Notes: generated by a model from the sequence alone, not told the origin. A DNA stretch of 64,000 nt from Lysobacteraceae bacterium 2PB (GCA_005502915.1 SCMT01000011.1:1-64000); one strand, 5' to 3'; positions 17,148 through 26,819 are shown, counted from the stretch's first letter. Numbers and translations: made by a program.

Positions 17148-17807
17148 TCAGCCCTTCGCCGCTGGCGTCGGCTTGTACGCGAGCCAGGAGGCTGCTCCGA
17201 TCACCACGGCGGCGAGCAGCAAGCCGAACACCGTGCGCTGCGACTCGGTGAGATGGGGGAATGCCGCGTCGAACGCGGTCGCACGCTGCAGCATCGTCCA
17301 GGCGGTGAAGGCCAGCGGCGGGATCGCCGCGCGCGCCCAGTCTGCTGCGCCCATCTGCGTGCGCCAGCTGGTTTTCTCGACCTTCGCGGCGCTCCATGCG
17401 GCGTAGAGCCGGGGCACCAGATACAGGGCCATGCCGATCAGCGCCAAGGCCCAGAAGGCGATCTCGAGCGAACCAGGATCGGAGATCAGCGTGAGCGTGC
17501 TCGGTGCAGCGCCGGCGGCCTCCGGCGCTCCGGTGATGGCGGCTTTCGTGGCGGCGGGGACGGCGTCCGGCGGAACGATCCGCGTCGTCGCGCCGAGGAT
17601 CAGCGCATGCAGCGTCAGCACTTCGGCCGGCACCAGGGCGGCCATGGCTTCGACGTAGCCATTCACGGTGGCCGGCTCGTTCGCAGGCGCGTCCTCGTCG
17701 CTGCCGCCAGTGGCCTTGGTGAACGTGCGGAGGGTCGTGTCGGCTGCCGGGGCGGCTGCAGCGGTCTTCCTCTGCTGTGCGATCTGCGCGTACAGGAACG
17801 AGCTCAT
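17148..17807 (-). CDS. Membrane protein of unknown function
   Basis: A 219-residue protein I do not recognise. A soluble N-terminal part (about residues 1-55, Ala/Thr/Asp-rich) is followed by a first hydrophobic stretch (YVEAMAALVPAEVLTLHALILG), a strong helix near residues 115-138 (IAFWALALIGMALYLVPRLY), a weaker segment (AAIPPLAFTAWTML) and a C-terminal helix (TVFGLLLAAVVIGAASWLAY). It is therefore probably an inner-membrane protein with three or four spans. AAGGAG 7 bases before the ATG fixes the start. It is read alone, with queG upstream in the same direction 173 bases away. Confidence 0.75.
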   Translation of the reverse strand: MSSFLYAQIAQQRKTAAAAPAADTTLRTFTKATGGSDEDAPANEPATVNGYVEAMAALVPAEVLTLHALILGATTRIVPPDAVPAATKAAITGAPEAAGAAPSTLTLISDPGSLEIAFWALALIGMALYLVPRLYAAWSAAKVEKTSWRTQMGAADWARAAIPPLAFTAWTMLQRATAFDAAFPHLTESQRTVFGLLLAAVVIGAASWLAYKPTPAAKG

Positions 17808-17980
17808 GGCGACTCCTTGCATGCTGGCGGGGCGATGGTGCGGGGCGTGCCCGCAGCCGGTCCGATGCGCCTTGCGTCCAGCGGCTCCCCGTCGCCCCGG
17901 GCGCATGCAGTCTCGCGATCTTCCCTCTGCGGACGAGTAGAAACCAATCCCCGGGCGCGTTCAAGCGATCGGGCGCGTCC

Positions 17981-19111
17981 TCAGGGATTCGATCTCGATT
18001 CGATGCCGATCCCGTGCCGACGCAGGGCCCATTCGACATGCTCGCGCACCATGGCATCGTCGATGTCGCGCCGCGAGTGCAGGGCCGCGACCACGTCCGG
18101 CGTGGTCGGTGCGTTGCCCAGCGCTATGGCGAGGTTGCGCAGCCAGCGCGCGTGGCCGCTGCGCCGGATCGGCGAGCCTTCCGTGCGCTGCAGGAACTCG
18201 GCCTCGCTCCAAGCGAACAGGTCGGCCAGCGTCGCCTTGTCGAGGTCGTTGCGCGCGCGGAAATCCGGTTCGTCGGTGGTCTTCGCGAACTTGTTCCAGG
18301 GGCAGACGAGCTGGCAGTCGTCGCAGCCGAAGATGCGGTTGCCGATCAGTGGGCGCAGGTCCTCGTCGATCGTGCCCTCGTGTTCGATGGTGAGATAGGC
18401 GATGCAGCGCCGCGCGTCCAGCCGGTAGGGCGCGATGATGGCCTGCGTGGGGCAGATGTCGATGCAGCGCGTGCAGGTGCCGCAATGCGCGGTCGCGGGT
18501 GGATCCACGGGGAGGGGCAGGTCGACGTAGATCTCGCCGAGGAAGAACCAGGATCCGCCGTCCCTGTCGATCAGGCAGGTGTGCTTGCCGATCCAGCCCA
18601 GCCCGGCGTTCCTCGCCAGTGCCCGCTCCAGTACCGGCGCGGAATCCACGAACACGCGGAAGCCGAACGGCCCGATTTCCGCAGCGACGCGATCGGCCAG
18701 TTTCTGCAGGCGGTTGCGCATGAGCTTGTGATAGTCGCGGCCCAGCGCGTAGCGCGCGACGTAGGCGCGTTCGCCGTCCTCCAGCGTGGCCCAGGCTTCG
18801 CCCGGGTCGCGGCCGTAGTCCAGGCCCACCGAGATCACCCGCAGCGTGCCGGGGACCAGGTCCGCGGGCCGACTGCGCTTGTCGCCGTGTTCGGCCATCC
18901 AGCGCATCGAGCCGTGCAGGCCCTTGTCCAGCCAGTCGCGCAGGTGGCGCTCGTCCTCCGCCAGTTCGATCCCCGAGATGCCGCAGCGCTGGAATCCGGC
19001 CTCGGCCGCGAGCGCGCGGATGCGGTCCGCCAGTACGGCGAAGTCGGGGCTTGCGTGCGGAGGCTGCGCGTCGGTGTCCACGCCGGAAGTATAGAATCCG
19101 TGCATGCGCAT
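17981..19111 (-). CDS. queG: Epoxyqueuosine reductase
   Basis: A 376-residue cobalamin- and iron-sulfur-dependent enzyme that performs the last step of queuosine synthesis in tRNA, reducing epoxyqueuosine. Two 4Fe-4S motifs are visible: HCGTCTRCIDICP and CDDCQLVCPWNKF, the latter with the characteristic PWN. The cobalamin-binding N-terminal part includes VSVGLDYG and YALGRDYH. The first ATG (19111) has AAGG 5-6 bases upstream; ATG 19105 and GTG 19081 are alternatives, since family similarity only begins about residue 22. Its 5' end overlaps the start of the divergent nnrD gene by 8 bases. Confidence 0.93.
   Translation of the reverse strand: MRMHGFYTSGVDTDAQPPHASPDFAVLADRIRALAAEAGFQRCGISGIELAEDERHLRDWLDKGLHGSMRWMAEHGDKRSRPADLVPGTLRVISVGLDYGRDPGEAWATLEDGERAYVARYALGRDYHKLMRNRLQKLADRVAAEIGPFGFRVFVDSAPVLERALARNAGLGWIGKHTCLIDRDGGSWFFLGEIYVDLPLPVDPPATAHCGTCTRCIDICPTQAIIAPYRLDARRCIAYLTIEHEGTIDEDLRPLIGNRIFGCDDCQLVCPWNKFAKTTDEPDFRARNDLDKATLADLFAWSEAEFLQRTEGSPIRRSGHARWLRNLAIALGNAPTTPDVVAALHSRRDIDDAMVREHVEWALRRHGIGIESRSNP
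19090..19097 (+). promoter_or_regulatory. Probable -10 box of nnrD inside the 5' end of queG
   Basis: TATAGAAT lies 7 bases before the nnrD ATG and is the best promoter-like match in this area. If used, the nnrD message would be leaderless or nearly so, and the box sits within queG codons 5-8. Confidence 0.45.
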
Positions 19112-20630
19112 CGCGTCCTTCCCTGCCTTGCAGACCGTCTACCTCGGTGCCGCCATCCGCGCCGCCGAAGGCATCGCAATGTCGCGCTTCGGCCTGGACG
19201 AAGACGATCTCATGGCCCGTGCCGGCCTGGCCGCGTGGCGCCTGGTGCTCGAGCGCTGGCCGCAGGCGCAGCGCATCGGCGTGGCCTGCGGGCCCGGCAA
19301 CAACGGGGGCGATGGCTACGTGCTCGCCGCGCTGGCGCTGGGCTCGGGGCGCCAGGTGTCGCTGCTGCAGCTCGGCGAAGGTCCGGGATCCGACGTGGCC
19401 CGGCGCGCGCAGGCCGTTTTCCTGCAGACCGGCGGCCAGGTGTCGACGTTCAGTGCCGATGCCGCGCTGCCGCAGGTCGACCTGTGGGTCGATGCGCTGT
19501 TCGGCATCGGCCTGCACCGCGCGCTCCACGGCGCCGCCGTCGACCTGGTCCACGCCTTGAACCGTGCCACCGCCGACCAGGACCGCCGCGTACCGCTGTT
19601 CGCGCTCGACGTGCCCTCGGGCCTGAATGCCGACACCGGCGACGACCATGGCCTCTGCGTGCGTGCCGACGTCACCCTGGCCTTCATCGTCGGCAAGCCC
19701 GGGCTGTATACCGGTCGTGGTCGCGTGGCCGCCGGAGAGGTCGTCGTCGATGCGCTGGGCCTGGCCGATCATCTGTTCGACGATCTCGAACCGGCCGCGC
19801 GCATCGCGCGCGCCGATGCGCTGCCGGCCTGCTTCGCGCCGCGCCCGCGCGATGCCCACAAGGGCCATTTCGGTCATGTGCTCTGCGTCGGCGGCGACCA
19901 CGGTTACGGCGGTGCGCTCGCGCTCTGCGCCGAAGCCGCGCATCGCGTGGGCGCCGGGCTGGTCAGCGCCGCCACGCGCGCGGAGCACGTCCCGGTCCTG
20001 CTCACGCGTCGTCCCGAAACCATGGTGCGCGCTGTCGACGATGGCCATGCATTGAAGCCGCTGCTCGACAAGGCGACGGTCGTCGCGATCGGCCCGGGCC
20101 TCGGTGCCGGCGAATGGAGCATGTGGTTGTTGTACGCGGCGATGGAGGCCGGAAAGCCCATCGTCTTCGATGCCGATGCGCTCAACACCCTGTCGCGCCG
20201 CGATGCGGAAGCGCTGCCCGATGCCGTGCTGACGCCGCACCCCGGCGAAGCCGCGCGCCTGCTCGGCACGACCACCGACGCGATCGCGAGCGACCGCCTG
20301 CGCCACGCGCGCCAGCTCGCCGCGCGCTTCGATTGCGCGGTCGTGCTCAAGGGCGCGGGCACGGTGGTCGCGGCGCCCGGACAGGTGCCGATCCTCATCG
20401 ATGCCGGCAATCCCGGCATGGCCACCGGCGGCATGGGCGACGTGCTGACGGGCGTCATCGCCGGCCTGATCGCGCAGGGCGCCGCGCCGTTCGATGCCGC
20501 GGCCTGCGGCGCGTTGCTGCATGCGGTCGCGGCGGATCGCGCTGCGAGGGATGGCGGCGAACGCGGGCTGCTGCCCTCCGACCTGTTCGCGACCCTGCGT
20601 CGATCCGCGAATCCGGACGCCTCTGCATGA
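19104..20630 (+). CDS. nnrD: Bifunctional NAD(P)H-hydrate epimerase / ADP-dependent dehydratase
   Basis: A 508-residue metabolite-repair enzyme that restores damaged hydrated NAD(P)H. The N-terminal epimerase half (YjeF_N) shows CGPGNNGGDGYVLA near residues 58-71 and ALDVPSGLNADTG. The C-terminal ADP-dependent kinase-like half has VLTPHPGEAARLLG, VLKGAGTVV and AGNPGMATGGMGDVLTGVIAGL, the ADP-binding and catalytic Asp segment. Both halves look intact. The gene overlaps tsaE by ATGA, a nnr-tsaE-amidase-mutL order well known in gammaproteobacteria, and shares its 5' end with divergent queG. Confidence 0.95.
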   Translation: MRIASFPALQTVYLGAAIRAAEGIAMSRFGLDEDDLMARAGLAAWRLVLERWPQAQRIGVACGPGNNGGDGYVLAALALGSGRQVSLLQLGEGPGSDVARRAQAVFLQTGGQVSTFSADAALPQVDLWVDALFGIGLHRALHGAAVDLVHALNRATADQDRRVPLFALDVPSGLNADTGDDHGLCVRADVTLAFIVGKPGLYTGRGRVAAGEVVVDALGLADHLFDDLEPAARIARADALPACFAPRPRDAHKGHFGHVLCVGGDHGYGGALALCAEAAHRVGAGLVSAATRAEHVPVLLTRRPETMVRAVDDGHALKPLLDKATVVAIGPGLGAGEWSMWLLYAAMEAGKPIVFDADALNTLSRRDAEALPDAVLTPHPGEAARLLGTTTDAIASDRLRHARQLAARFDCAVVLKGAGTVVAAPGQVPILIDAGNPGMATGGMGDVLTGVIAGLIAQGAAPFDAAACGALLHAVAADRAARDGGERGLLPSDLFATLRRSANPDASA

Positions 20631-21097
20631 GTGCGTTCTCGACGCATCTCGCCGATGCCGAGGCCACCGCACGTTTCGCCGAAGCGCTGGCCGCGACCTC
20701 GCCGATGCCTGCCGTGGTCCATCTCCACGGCGACCTCGGTGCGGGCAAGTCGACCCTCGCACGCGCCTGGCTGCGCGCGCTGGGCGTGCAGGGCGCGATC
20801 CGCAGTCCGACCTACACCTTGGTCGAGCGCTATCCGCTGACGACCGGCGAGGCGCTGCACCTCGATCTGTATCGCATCGGCGACGGCGCCGAGCTGGAAT
20901 TCCTGGGGCTGGACGATGTCGACGCTGCCCTCTGGCTGGTGGAGTGGCCCGAGCGGGCAGGGGACGCGCTGCCCCAGGCCGATCTGCGCATCGCGCTGTC
21001 GATCGAGGGGCAGGGGCGCCGTTGTGAACTGCGTCCCGGAACCGGGGCGGGACAGGCCTGGCTGGATCGCATGCAGTCGGTTGCGGGGCATAGCTGA
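20627..21097 (+). CDS. tsaE: tRNA threonylcarbamoyladenosine biosynthesis ATPase TsaE
   Basis: A 156-residue P-loop ATPase that partners TsaB and TsaD in making the t6A modification next to the anticodon of ANN-reading tRNAs. Walker A is GDLGAGKST at residues 35-43. IRSPTYTLVERY, HLDLYRIGD and LVEWPERAG are diagnostic. Translation is coupled to nnrD by the ATGA overlap. A 52-base gap leads to the amidase gene. tsaB and tsaD are not in the window. Confidence 0.96.
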   Translation: MSAFSTHLADAEATARFAEALAATSPMPAVVHLHGDLGAGKSTLARAWLRALGVQGAIRSPTYTLVERYPLTTGEALHLDLYRIGDGAELEFLGLDDVDAALWLVEWPERAGDALPQADLRIALSIEGQGRRCELRPGTGAGQAWLDRMQSVAGHS

Positions 21098-21136
21098 CCC
21101 CAGTCGACAGGAAGTTCAGGCAGGTCACGGATTATT

Positions 21137-21142
21137 AAGGGA
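21137..21142 (+). promoter_or_regulatory. Ribosome-binding site that supports a TTG start for amiC
   Basis: AAGGGA lies 7 bases before TTG 21150. The in-frame ATG at 21186 has only a weak GGTGG at about 13 bases, so the TTG start is the better supported one. Confidence 0.55.
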
Positions 21143-21149
21143 AAAGTGC

Positions 21150-22736
21150 TTGAAAATTTCCCTTGCCGGTGGTTCACTGGCCGGCATGCGCATCAAGGGG
21201 ACCACCATCCAGCAGATCATCCTGGGGCTCGCGCTCCTGGTCGCCCTGTGCTGGAACCTTGCGCAAGCCAACGAAATCAAGGGTTTGCACCTCGCCGACG
21301 GTCCCACCGGCACCCGCGCCGAACTGCAGCTCCAGTCACAGGTCGCGTTCCGCACCATGCGGTTGTCGGCGCCCGAACGCTTCGTCGTCGACCTGCCCGA
21401 CACCGCCGCACGCAATCTCCGTCTCCCGGCCCCTGCCGGCATCGTGAAATCCGTCCGCACCGGCCAGCCCGCGCCGGGCGTGACCCGCGTCGTCTTCGAC
21501 CTCACCGCACCCGTCGCACCGCTCAAGCCGCGTCTCGAAGCCGGTGCCGATGGCGCGCGGCTGGTGGTCGAATGGCCCGGCGATGGTCCTGCCAAGCCGC
21601 CGGTCGCCACGGCTTCGACGACAGCTCCGGCGGCGACGCCTGCCGCTGCCCATGTCGCATCCCCGACTGCAGCTGCGCAGCCTGCGAATCCGGCGCCGCC
21701 GACCACCTCGCAGTCCGCTGCGCCTGTCTCCGCAGCGCCGACCACGGTCGCCGCCGCCAGCACCGGCGCGCCGAAGCCGACCGCGCCCGCCGCGTCCCCG
21801 GTCCCTTCGCCTGCGAATACATCCGCGAATGCGCCTGCAAATCTGCCGGCCACGGCCGCCGTGCCGACGCCGGAGCAGCCTGCGGCCCCCGCAGCGGCCG
21901 AAGCACTGGCACCGGGCAAGACCCTGCGCGACCTGCGCGCCGGCACGCGTCCGCTGATCATCGCGATCGACGCCGGCCACGGCGGCCAGGATCCGGGCGC
22001 GATCGGTCCAACCGGCAAGCGCGAGAAGGATGTGACCCTCGCCATCGCCCGCGAACTGGCGCGGCAGGTGAACGCGACGCCTGGTCTCAAGGCCTTCCTG
22101 ACCCGCGATTCGGACATGTTCCTGCCGTTGCACCGTCGCGGCCAGCTCGCGCGTCAGGCGAAGGCCGACATCTTCATCTCGATCCACGCCGACGCTGCCG
22201 AGAACCGTTCCGCGAAGGGCTCGTCGGTGTATGTGCTGTCGACGCGCGGCGCATCCTCGCAGCGCGCCCGCTGGCTGGCCGACAAGGAAAACGCCTCCGA
22301 CCTGATCGGTGGCGTCAGGCCGAAGAACGACAACACCCTGGCGTCCGTGCTGCTCGACCTGACCCAGAGCGGGCAGATGAAGGCCTCGGAAGATGCGGCG
22401 AATCATGTGCTCTCCGGTCTGAAGGGCGTGGGCTACAACCACAAGCCGAACATCGAGCGCGCGAATTTCGCGGTGCTGCGCACCTCGGACATGCCGGCGA
22501 TGCTGGTCGAGACCGCCTTCATCTCGAACGCTGACGAAGAGCGTCGTCTCGTCGATCCTGCGTTCCAGCGCAACCTGGCGCGCGCGGTGCTGCAGGGTGT
22601 GGATACGTATTTCACCCGCCAGCCGCCGCCGGGGACGCTGTACGCCGCCCGCGCCAAGGCGCTGGAAGGCGGCACGGTTGTTGCCAGCGCCGCGAGCGCG
22701 TCGGCGAAGCCGGCGACCAGCGGCGGCAGCCCCTGA
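21150..22736 (+). CDS. amiC: N-acetylmuramoyl-L-alanine amidase (AmiC type)
   Basis: A 528-residue periplasmic zinc hydrolase that splits septal peptidoglycan during daughter-cell separation. After an export signal (IILGLALLVALCWNLAQA) comes an AMIN domain (about residues 45-140; FVVDLPDTAARNL, RTGQPAPGVTRVVFDL) that targets the septum. A long Ala/Pro/Thr-rich linker of about 110 residues follows, then the Amidase_3 domain. Zinc ligands are represented by AIDAGHGGQDPG (His277), the Glu in the following helix (REKDVTLAIARELA) and ISIHADAAEN; LVETAFISN holds the catalytic Glu. The linker is unusually long. The start is TTG by its ribosome-binding site; ATG 21186 would remove 12 residues. Confidence 0.93.
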   Translation: MKISLAGGSLAGMRIKGTTIQQIILGLALLVALCWNLAQANEIKGLHLADGPTGTRAELQLQSQVAFRTMRLSAPERFVVDLPDTAARNLRLPAPAGIVKSVRTGQPAPGVTRVVFDLTAPVAPLKPRLEAGADGARLVVEWPGDGPAKPPVATASTTAPAATPAAAHVASPTAAAQPANPAPPTTSQSAAPVSAAPTTVAAASTGAPKPTAPAASPVPSPANTSANAPANLPATAAVPTPEQPAAPAAAEALAPGKTLRDLRAGTRPLIIAIDAGHGGQDPGAIGPTGKREKDVTLAIARELARQVNATPGLKAFLTRDSDMFLPLHRRGQLARQAKADIFISIHADAAENRSAKGSSVYVLSTRGASSQRARWLADKENASDLIGGVRPKNDNTLASVLLDLTQSGQMKASEDAANHVLSGLKGVGYNHKPNIERANFAVLRTSDMPAMLVETAFISNADEERRLVDPAFQRNLARAVLQGVDTYFTRQPPPGTLYAARAKALEGGTVVASAASASAKPATSGGSP

Positions 22737-22767
22737 CCGGGGCCTGATCCCGATTCGAACTTCGGCA

Positions 22768-22802
22768 CAGGCATCGGCGCGGATTTTCCGTGCCGGTGCC
22801 TG
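22768..22802 (+). terminator. 16-bp hairpin after amiC
   Basis: The bases 22768-22783 pair with 22787-22802 over 16 positions (two G-T) around a TTT loop, 31 bases past the amiC stop. TGCATCTTC follows without a true T-run. It likely limits read-through into mutL. Confidence 0.6.
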
Positions 22803-22897
22803 CATCTTCATGGCACATGTCACGACCGTGGCCCCGACGCCCGGGCTATCATCGTCGTCCTTCCAAGACCGGCCGCGGATGCGGCGACCTCGACGAC

Positions 22898-24778
22898 GTG
22901 ACGATCCGCCAGCTGCCCGACACCCTCGTCAACCAGATCGCCGCCGGCGAAGTCATCGAGCGCCCGGCGTCGGTCGTCAAGGAGCTGGTCGAGAACGCCA
23001 TCGACGCCGGTGCGACCCGGGTCGACATCGACCTGGAGGATGGCGGGGTCCGGCTGATCCGCATCCGCGACGATGGCGGCGGCATCCCGCCCGAGGAGCT
23101 GCCGCTGGCGATCCAGCGCCACGCGACCAGCAAGATCGCCTCGCTCGACGATCTCGAAGCGGTGGCCACGCTGGGCTTCCGCGGCGAAGCGCTGCCGTCG
23201 ATCGCTTCCGTCAGCCGCTTCAGCATCGCCTCGCGACAGGGCGGCGACGGACGCGGCACGGTGCTGCAGGTCGAGGGCGGTCGCGTCGGCGAAGTCGCGC
23301 CGAAGCAGTTGCCGCCGGGCACGACGGTCGAAGTCCGCGATCTTTTCTTCAACGTGCCGGCGCGACGCAAGTTCCTGCGCGCCGAGCGCACCGAGCTGGG
23401 GCACATCGAGGAATGGTTGCGCCAGCTCGCGCTCGCGCGACCGGACGTTGAACTGCGCGTCACCCACAACGGCAAGCCGCTGCGGCGCTACAAGGGCGGC
23501 GAGTCGGGCACGCTGTTCTCGGCCGACCGTCTCGGCGAAACCCTCGGCGAGGAATTCCTCGCGAACGCGCTGCAGGTCGACCACGAAACCCCGGTGTCCA
23601 CCGAGAGCGGCAGCACGATGCGCCTGCGCGGCTGGATCGCGCGTCCGGCCTATTCGCGGGCCAGCGCCGATCAGCAATATCTGTACGTCAACGGTCGCGC
23701 GGTGCGCGATCGCAGCGTCGCGCATGCGGTGAAGCAGGCGTATGCCGACGTGCTGTTCCACGGTCGTCAGCCGGCCTATGTGCTGTTCCTCGACGTCGAT
23801 CCGCGTCGCGTCGACGTCAACGTGCATCCGGCCAAGCACGAGGTGCGCTTCCGCGATTCGCGCGCGATCCACGATTTTGTGTATCGCACGCTCAGTGCGG
23901 CGCTGGCGGAGACGCGTGCGGGCGCGACCGCAGGCATCGATACCGCCACCGGCGAGCTGGTGGCTTCGACATCTTCGCCAATGTCCTCGGCGATGCCGTC
24001 GTCGCAAGCCTTCGCGGCCTATGGCGGACAGCCGGCGGTGCGTCCCGATGCCTCGGCCTGGAACCGGCCGATGCCGCAGACCGGGCTGGGCCTGCGCGTC
24101 GACGAGGCGAGGGCAGCCTATGGCGCGCTGTACGGCGCATCCACCGCGCCGCAGCCGGCGGTGCGCCCCCTGCCGGAGGTCGCGGACGGCGAGATCCCGC
24201 CGCTGGGCTATGCGGTGGCGCAGCTGCACGGCATCTACATCCTCAGCGAGACCGTCGACGGTCTGATCGTGGTCGACATGCACGCCGCGCACGAGCGCAT
24301 CGGCTACGAGAAGCTGAAATCCGCGCACGACAGCATCGGCCTGCGCATGCAGCCGCTGCTGGTGCCACAGACCATCGCGGTGTCCGAACGCGAGGCCGAG
24401 ACAGCCGAACGCGAGGCCGAGACCCTCGCGGCGCTGGGCTTCGAGATCACCCGCAGCGGGCCGCAGGCGCTGGCGCTGCGCGGCGTGCCGGCGCTGCTGG
24501 CCGACGGCGAGGTCGAGGCCCTGTTCCGCGACGTGATCGCGGATCTGGTCGAGCACGGCGCCTCGCGCCGGGTCGCCGGTGCCCGCGACGAGCTGCTCGC
24601 GACCATGGCCTGCCATGGCGCGGTGCGCGCCAACCGCCGGCTCAGCCTGCCGGAGATGAACGCGCTGCTGCGCGAGATGGAGGCGACGGAACGCTCCGGC
24701 CAATGCAATCATGGCCGTCCGACGTGGGCGAAGTTCACCCTGGGCGAGATCGACCGCTGGTTCCTGAGAGGACGCTGA
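22898..24778 (+). CDS. mutL: DNA mismatch repair protein MutL
   Basis: A 626-residue GHKL ATPase that couples MutS mismatch recognition to strand incision. ATP motifs are [13 protein letters not shown] (about residues 28-40), DDGGGI and [16 protein letters not shown] variable linker spans about residues 345-440. The C-terminal dimerisation domain contains [16 protein letters not shown], which fits the endonuclease motif D-Q-H-A-x2-E-x4-E except for Met in place of Gln, and ends with [10 protein letters not shown] and QCNHGRPTW, the usual second metal-binding segments. So this MutL probably nicks DNA itself, as in bacteria lacking MutH. The start is GTG. Confidence 0.96.
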   Translation: MTIRQLPDTLVNQIAAGEVIERPASVVKELVENAIDAGATRVDIDLEDGGVRLIRIRDDGGGIPPEELPLAIQRHATSKIASLDDLEAVATLGFRGEALPSIASVSRFSIASRQGGDGRGTVLQVEGGRVGEVAPKQLPPGTTVEVRDLFFNVPARRKFLRAERTELGHIEEWLRQLALARPDVELRVTHNGKPLRRYKGGESGTLFSADRLGETLGEEFLANALQVDHETPVSTESGSTMRLRGWIARPAYSRASADQQYLYVNGRAVRDRSVAHAVKQAYADVLFHGRQPAYVLFLDVDPRRVDVNVHPAKHEVRFRDSRAIHDFVYRTLSAALAETRAGATAGIDTATGELVASTSSPMSSAMPSSQAFAAYGGQPAVRPDASAWNRPMPQTGLGLRVDEARAAYGALYGASTAPQPAVRPLPEVADGEIPPLGYAVAQLHGIYILSETVDGLIVVDMHAAHERIGYEKLKSAHDSIGLRMQPLLVPQTIAVSEREAETAEREAETLAALGFEITRSGPQALALRGVPALLADGEVEALFRDVIADLVEHGASRRVAGARDELLATMACHGAVRANRRLSLPEMNALLREMEATERSGQCNHGRPTWAKFTLGEIDRWFLRGR

Positions 24779-24779
24779 C

Positions 24780-25742
24780 ATGCATGTGCTCCGTGATCGC
24801 ACCTTCCAAAAAGTCGTGCACCTGGCCGGCATGGGTTTGATGCTGGCGCTGCTCTCCGGTTGCGGTAACGACGAGCCCAAGGCTGCGACGCCGATGAGCG
24901 AGGAAGAAGCGCGCTACCTGTCCGACGAGAATCTCTGGCGCGTCCAGCGCGAGGAACAGCTGGTGAAGCCCGACGGCTGGACCAGCCTGATCGCCCTGCA
25001 TTTCCTCACCCTGCAGTCGCACTACATCGGCAGCAGCCCGCGCAGCGGCATGCGCATCCCGCTGGGGCCCGACTCGCTGGGCATGATCCAGCGCAGCGGC
25101 GACCGCGTGTTCTTCGTGCCCGAACCGGGCCTGTCGCTGACCGTCGATGGCGAGCCGCTGAAGGGCCGCGTCGAACTGAAGGACGACAGCGCCGGTGCGC
25201 CGACGGTGATCGGCTTCGACGACGGCAAGGGCCGGCTGAACCTGATCACCCGGGGCGGAAGGCAGGCAGTGCGCGTGCGCCACGAGGATGCGCCGACGCG
25301 GAAGAACTTCATCCCGATCGAGTTCTGGAAGCCGGACCCGTCCTGGCGCGTGCAGGCGCGCTTCGTGCCGCATCCGCCGGGCAAGGCGCTGGAGATCGGC
25401 ACGATCATCGGCACCACCGAGGTCATGCCCAACCCCGGCGCCTTCGAATTCCAGCGCGACGGCAGGACCTACCGCATCGAAGCCCTGGACCAGGGCGAAA
25501 CAACCCTGCAGTTGATCATCGCCGACCGCACCAGCGGTCACGAAAGCTACGGCGCCGGCCGTTATCTCGATGTCGCGCGCCCGGGCCCGGACGGCAAGGC
25601 AGTGATCGACTTCAACCGCGCCTACAATCCGCCCTGCGCCTTCACGCAGTTCGCGACCTGCCCGCTGCCGCCGAACGAGAACCGCCTCGACCTGGCGATC
25701 ACCGCCGGCGAGAAGCGCTACCCGCCGAAGAAGAAAGCCTGA
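24780..25742 (+). CDS. DUF1684 lipoprotein
   Basis: A 320-residue protein with a signal peptide ending in the lipobox LLSGC (Cys28), so an envelope lipoprotein. The DUF1684 hallmarks are present: LVKPDGWTSLIALHFL near residues 60-75, and the C-terminal block FNRAYNPPCAFTQFATCPL with PPNENRLDLAITAGEK. Biochemical function of the family is not established. The start lies 1 base after the mutL stop, so it is probably translated from the mutL message. The next gene follows after 36 bases. Confidence 0.88.
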   Translation: MHVLRDRTFQKVVHLAGMGLMLALLSGCGNDEPKAATPMSEEEARYLSDENLWRVQREEQLVKPDGWTSLIALHFLTLQSHYIGSSPRSGMRIPLGPDSLGMIQRSGDRVFFVPEPGLSLTVDGEPLKGRVELKDDSAGAPTVIGFDDGKGRLNLITRGGRQAVRVRHEDAPTRKNFIPIEFWKPDPSWRVQARFVPHPPGKALEIGTIIGTTEVMPNPGAFEFQRDGRTYRIEALDQGETTLQLIIADRTSGHESYGAGRYLDVARPGPDGKAVIDFNRAYNPPCAFTQFATCPLPPNENRLDLAITAGEKRYPPKKKA

Positions 25743-25778
25743 CCCCCTCGTCGCGCCCCCACGGACCTTTCACGAACC

Positions 25779-26819
25779 ATGCGCTCCAAACCCATGCGCT
25801 CCCGAACCCTGCTCATCGGCCTGCTCGTCGCCGCCATCGCCACCGTCTCCGCGGTCGCCGCCACCAAGTCAGGCCCGCGCAAGGCCGCAGCCGCCCCGCA
25901 GACGCCGCCGGTGCCGCTGCTGTGGAAGGTGTCGGACGGCGACAACGACCTGTACCTGCTCGGTTCCTTCCATCTGCTGAAGCCTGCGGATTACCCGCTG
26001 TCGCAGGATGTCGACCTGGCCTTCGACGATGCCGAAGCGCTGGTGTTCGAGCTGTCGCCGGAGGAAATGACCTCGCCGGCGCTGGCGCAGGCCATGGCCC
26101 AGGCCGCGCTGCGCACCGACGGCAAGCCCCTGAGCCACGAACTGCCCGAGCCGATGCTCAAGCAGCTGCAGGCCTGGATGAAAGCCAATTCCGGTACGCT
26201 CGAAACGATGGGCCTGCACGGCGACATGCTGCTGGCCTTCGATGCCTGGTTCGTCGGCCTGACGATCTCGATCATCGAGATGCGCAAGCAGGGCCTCGAT
26301 CCGGAGCAGGGCCTCGACAAGCATTTCATGGCCCGCGCGGCTAAGGCCGGCAAGGCCGCAACGGGCCTCGAGAAGGGCCGCGAGCAGATCGCGATCTTCG
26401 ACACCATGGGCAAGGTCGAGCAACTGCAGTTCCTCGAAGAGGCGCTGAGCGAAGCGCACAAGTCGGGCGAGGAGATCGAGCGTCTGCATACCGCGTGGCG
26501 CCGGGGCGATGCCGCGCAGTTGTGGCAGGGCATGGCGGTCGAGATGCGCGACGAGTATCCGAAGCTCTACCAGCGCATCAATATCGCGCGCAACGACGCC
26601 TGGGTGCCCAAGCTGCAGGCGATGCTCGACCGTCCCGGAACCGACGACACCCTGGTGGTGGTCGGCACGCTGCATCTGCTCGGCGAGGACGGCGTGGTCG
26701 AGAAGCTGCGCGCGAAGGGCTATCGCGTCGAACGCGTCTGCACCGGCTGTTCGCCGGAGACGGCGGTCGGGACAGGCAAGTCGCCCGCGACGGCGAAGCC
26801 GGCTGCCGGCAGCAAGTGA
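25779..26819 (+). CDS. TraB/GumN family protein, secreted
   Basis: A 346-residue protein with a signal peptide (LLIGLLVAAIATVSAVAA). It belongs to the TraB/PrgY/GumN family, whose fold is related to Tiki-type metalloproteases. Typical pieces are LYLLGSFHLLKPADYPL with the first conserved His, a central helical part with the Glu-rich stretch VFELSPEEM, and the late VVVGTLHLLGEDGVVEKL. GumN of Xanthomonas lies in the xanthan cluster but is not needed for its synthesis, so the role here is open. A second ATG five codons on is an alternative start. It overlaps the next gene by one base. Confidence 0.86.
   Translation: MRSKPMRSRTLLIGLLVAAIATVSAVAATKSGPRKAAAAPQTPPVPLLWKVSDGDNDLYLLGSFHLLKPADYPLSQDVDLAFDDAEALVFELSPEEMTSPALAQAMAQAALRTDGKPLSHELPEPMLKQLQAWMKANSGTLETMGLHGDMLLAFDAWFVGLTISIIEMRKQGLDPEQGLDKHFMARAAKAGKAATGLEKGREQIAIFDTMGKVEQLQFLEEALSEAHKSGEEIERLHTAWRRGDAAQLWQGMAVEMRDEYPKLYQRINIARNDAWVPKLQAMLDRPGTDDTLVVVGTLHLLGEDGVVEKLRAKGYRVERVCTGCSPETAVGTGKSPATAKPAAGSK

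Noticed and set aside
17777-21097. Very long open frames on both strands (over 1000 codons) across queG, nnrD and tsaE
   Set aside because: They run through three well identified genes in the wrong frame. Their products are Arg-rich low-complexity sequence.
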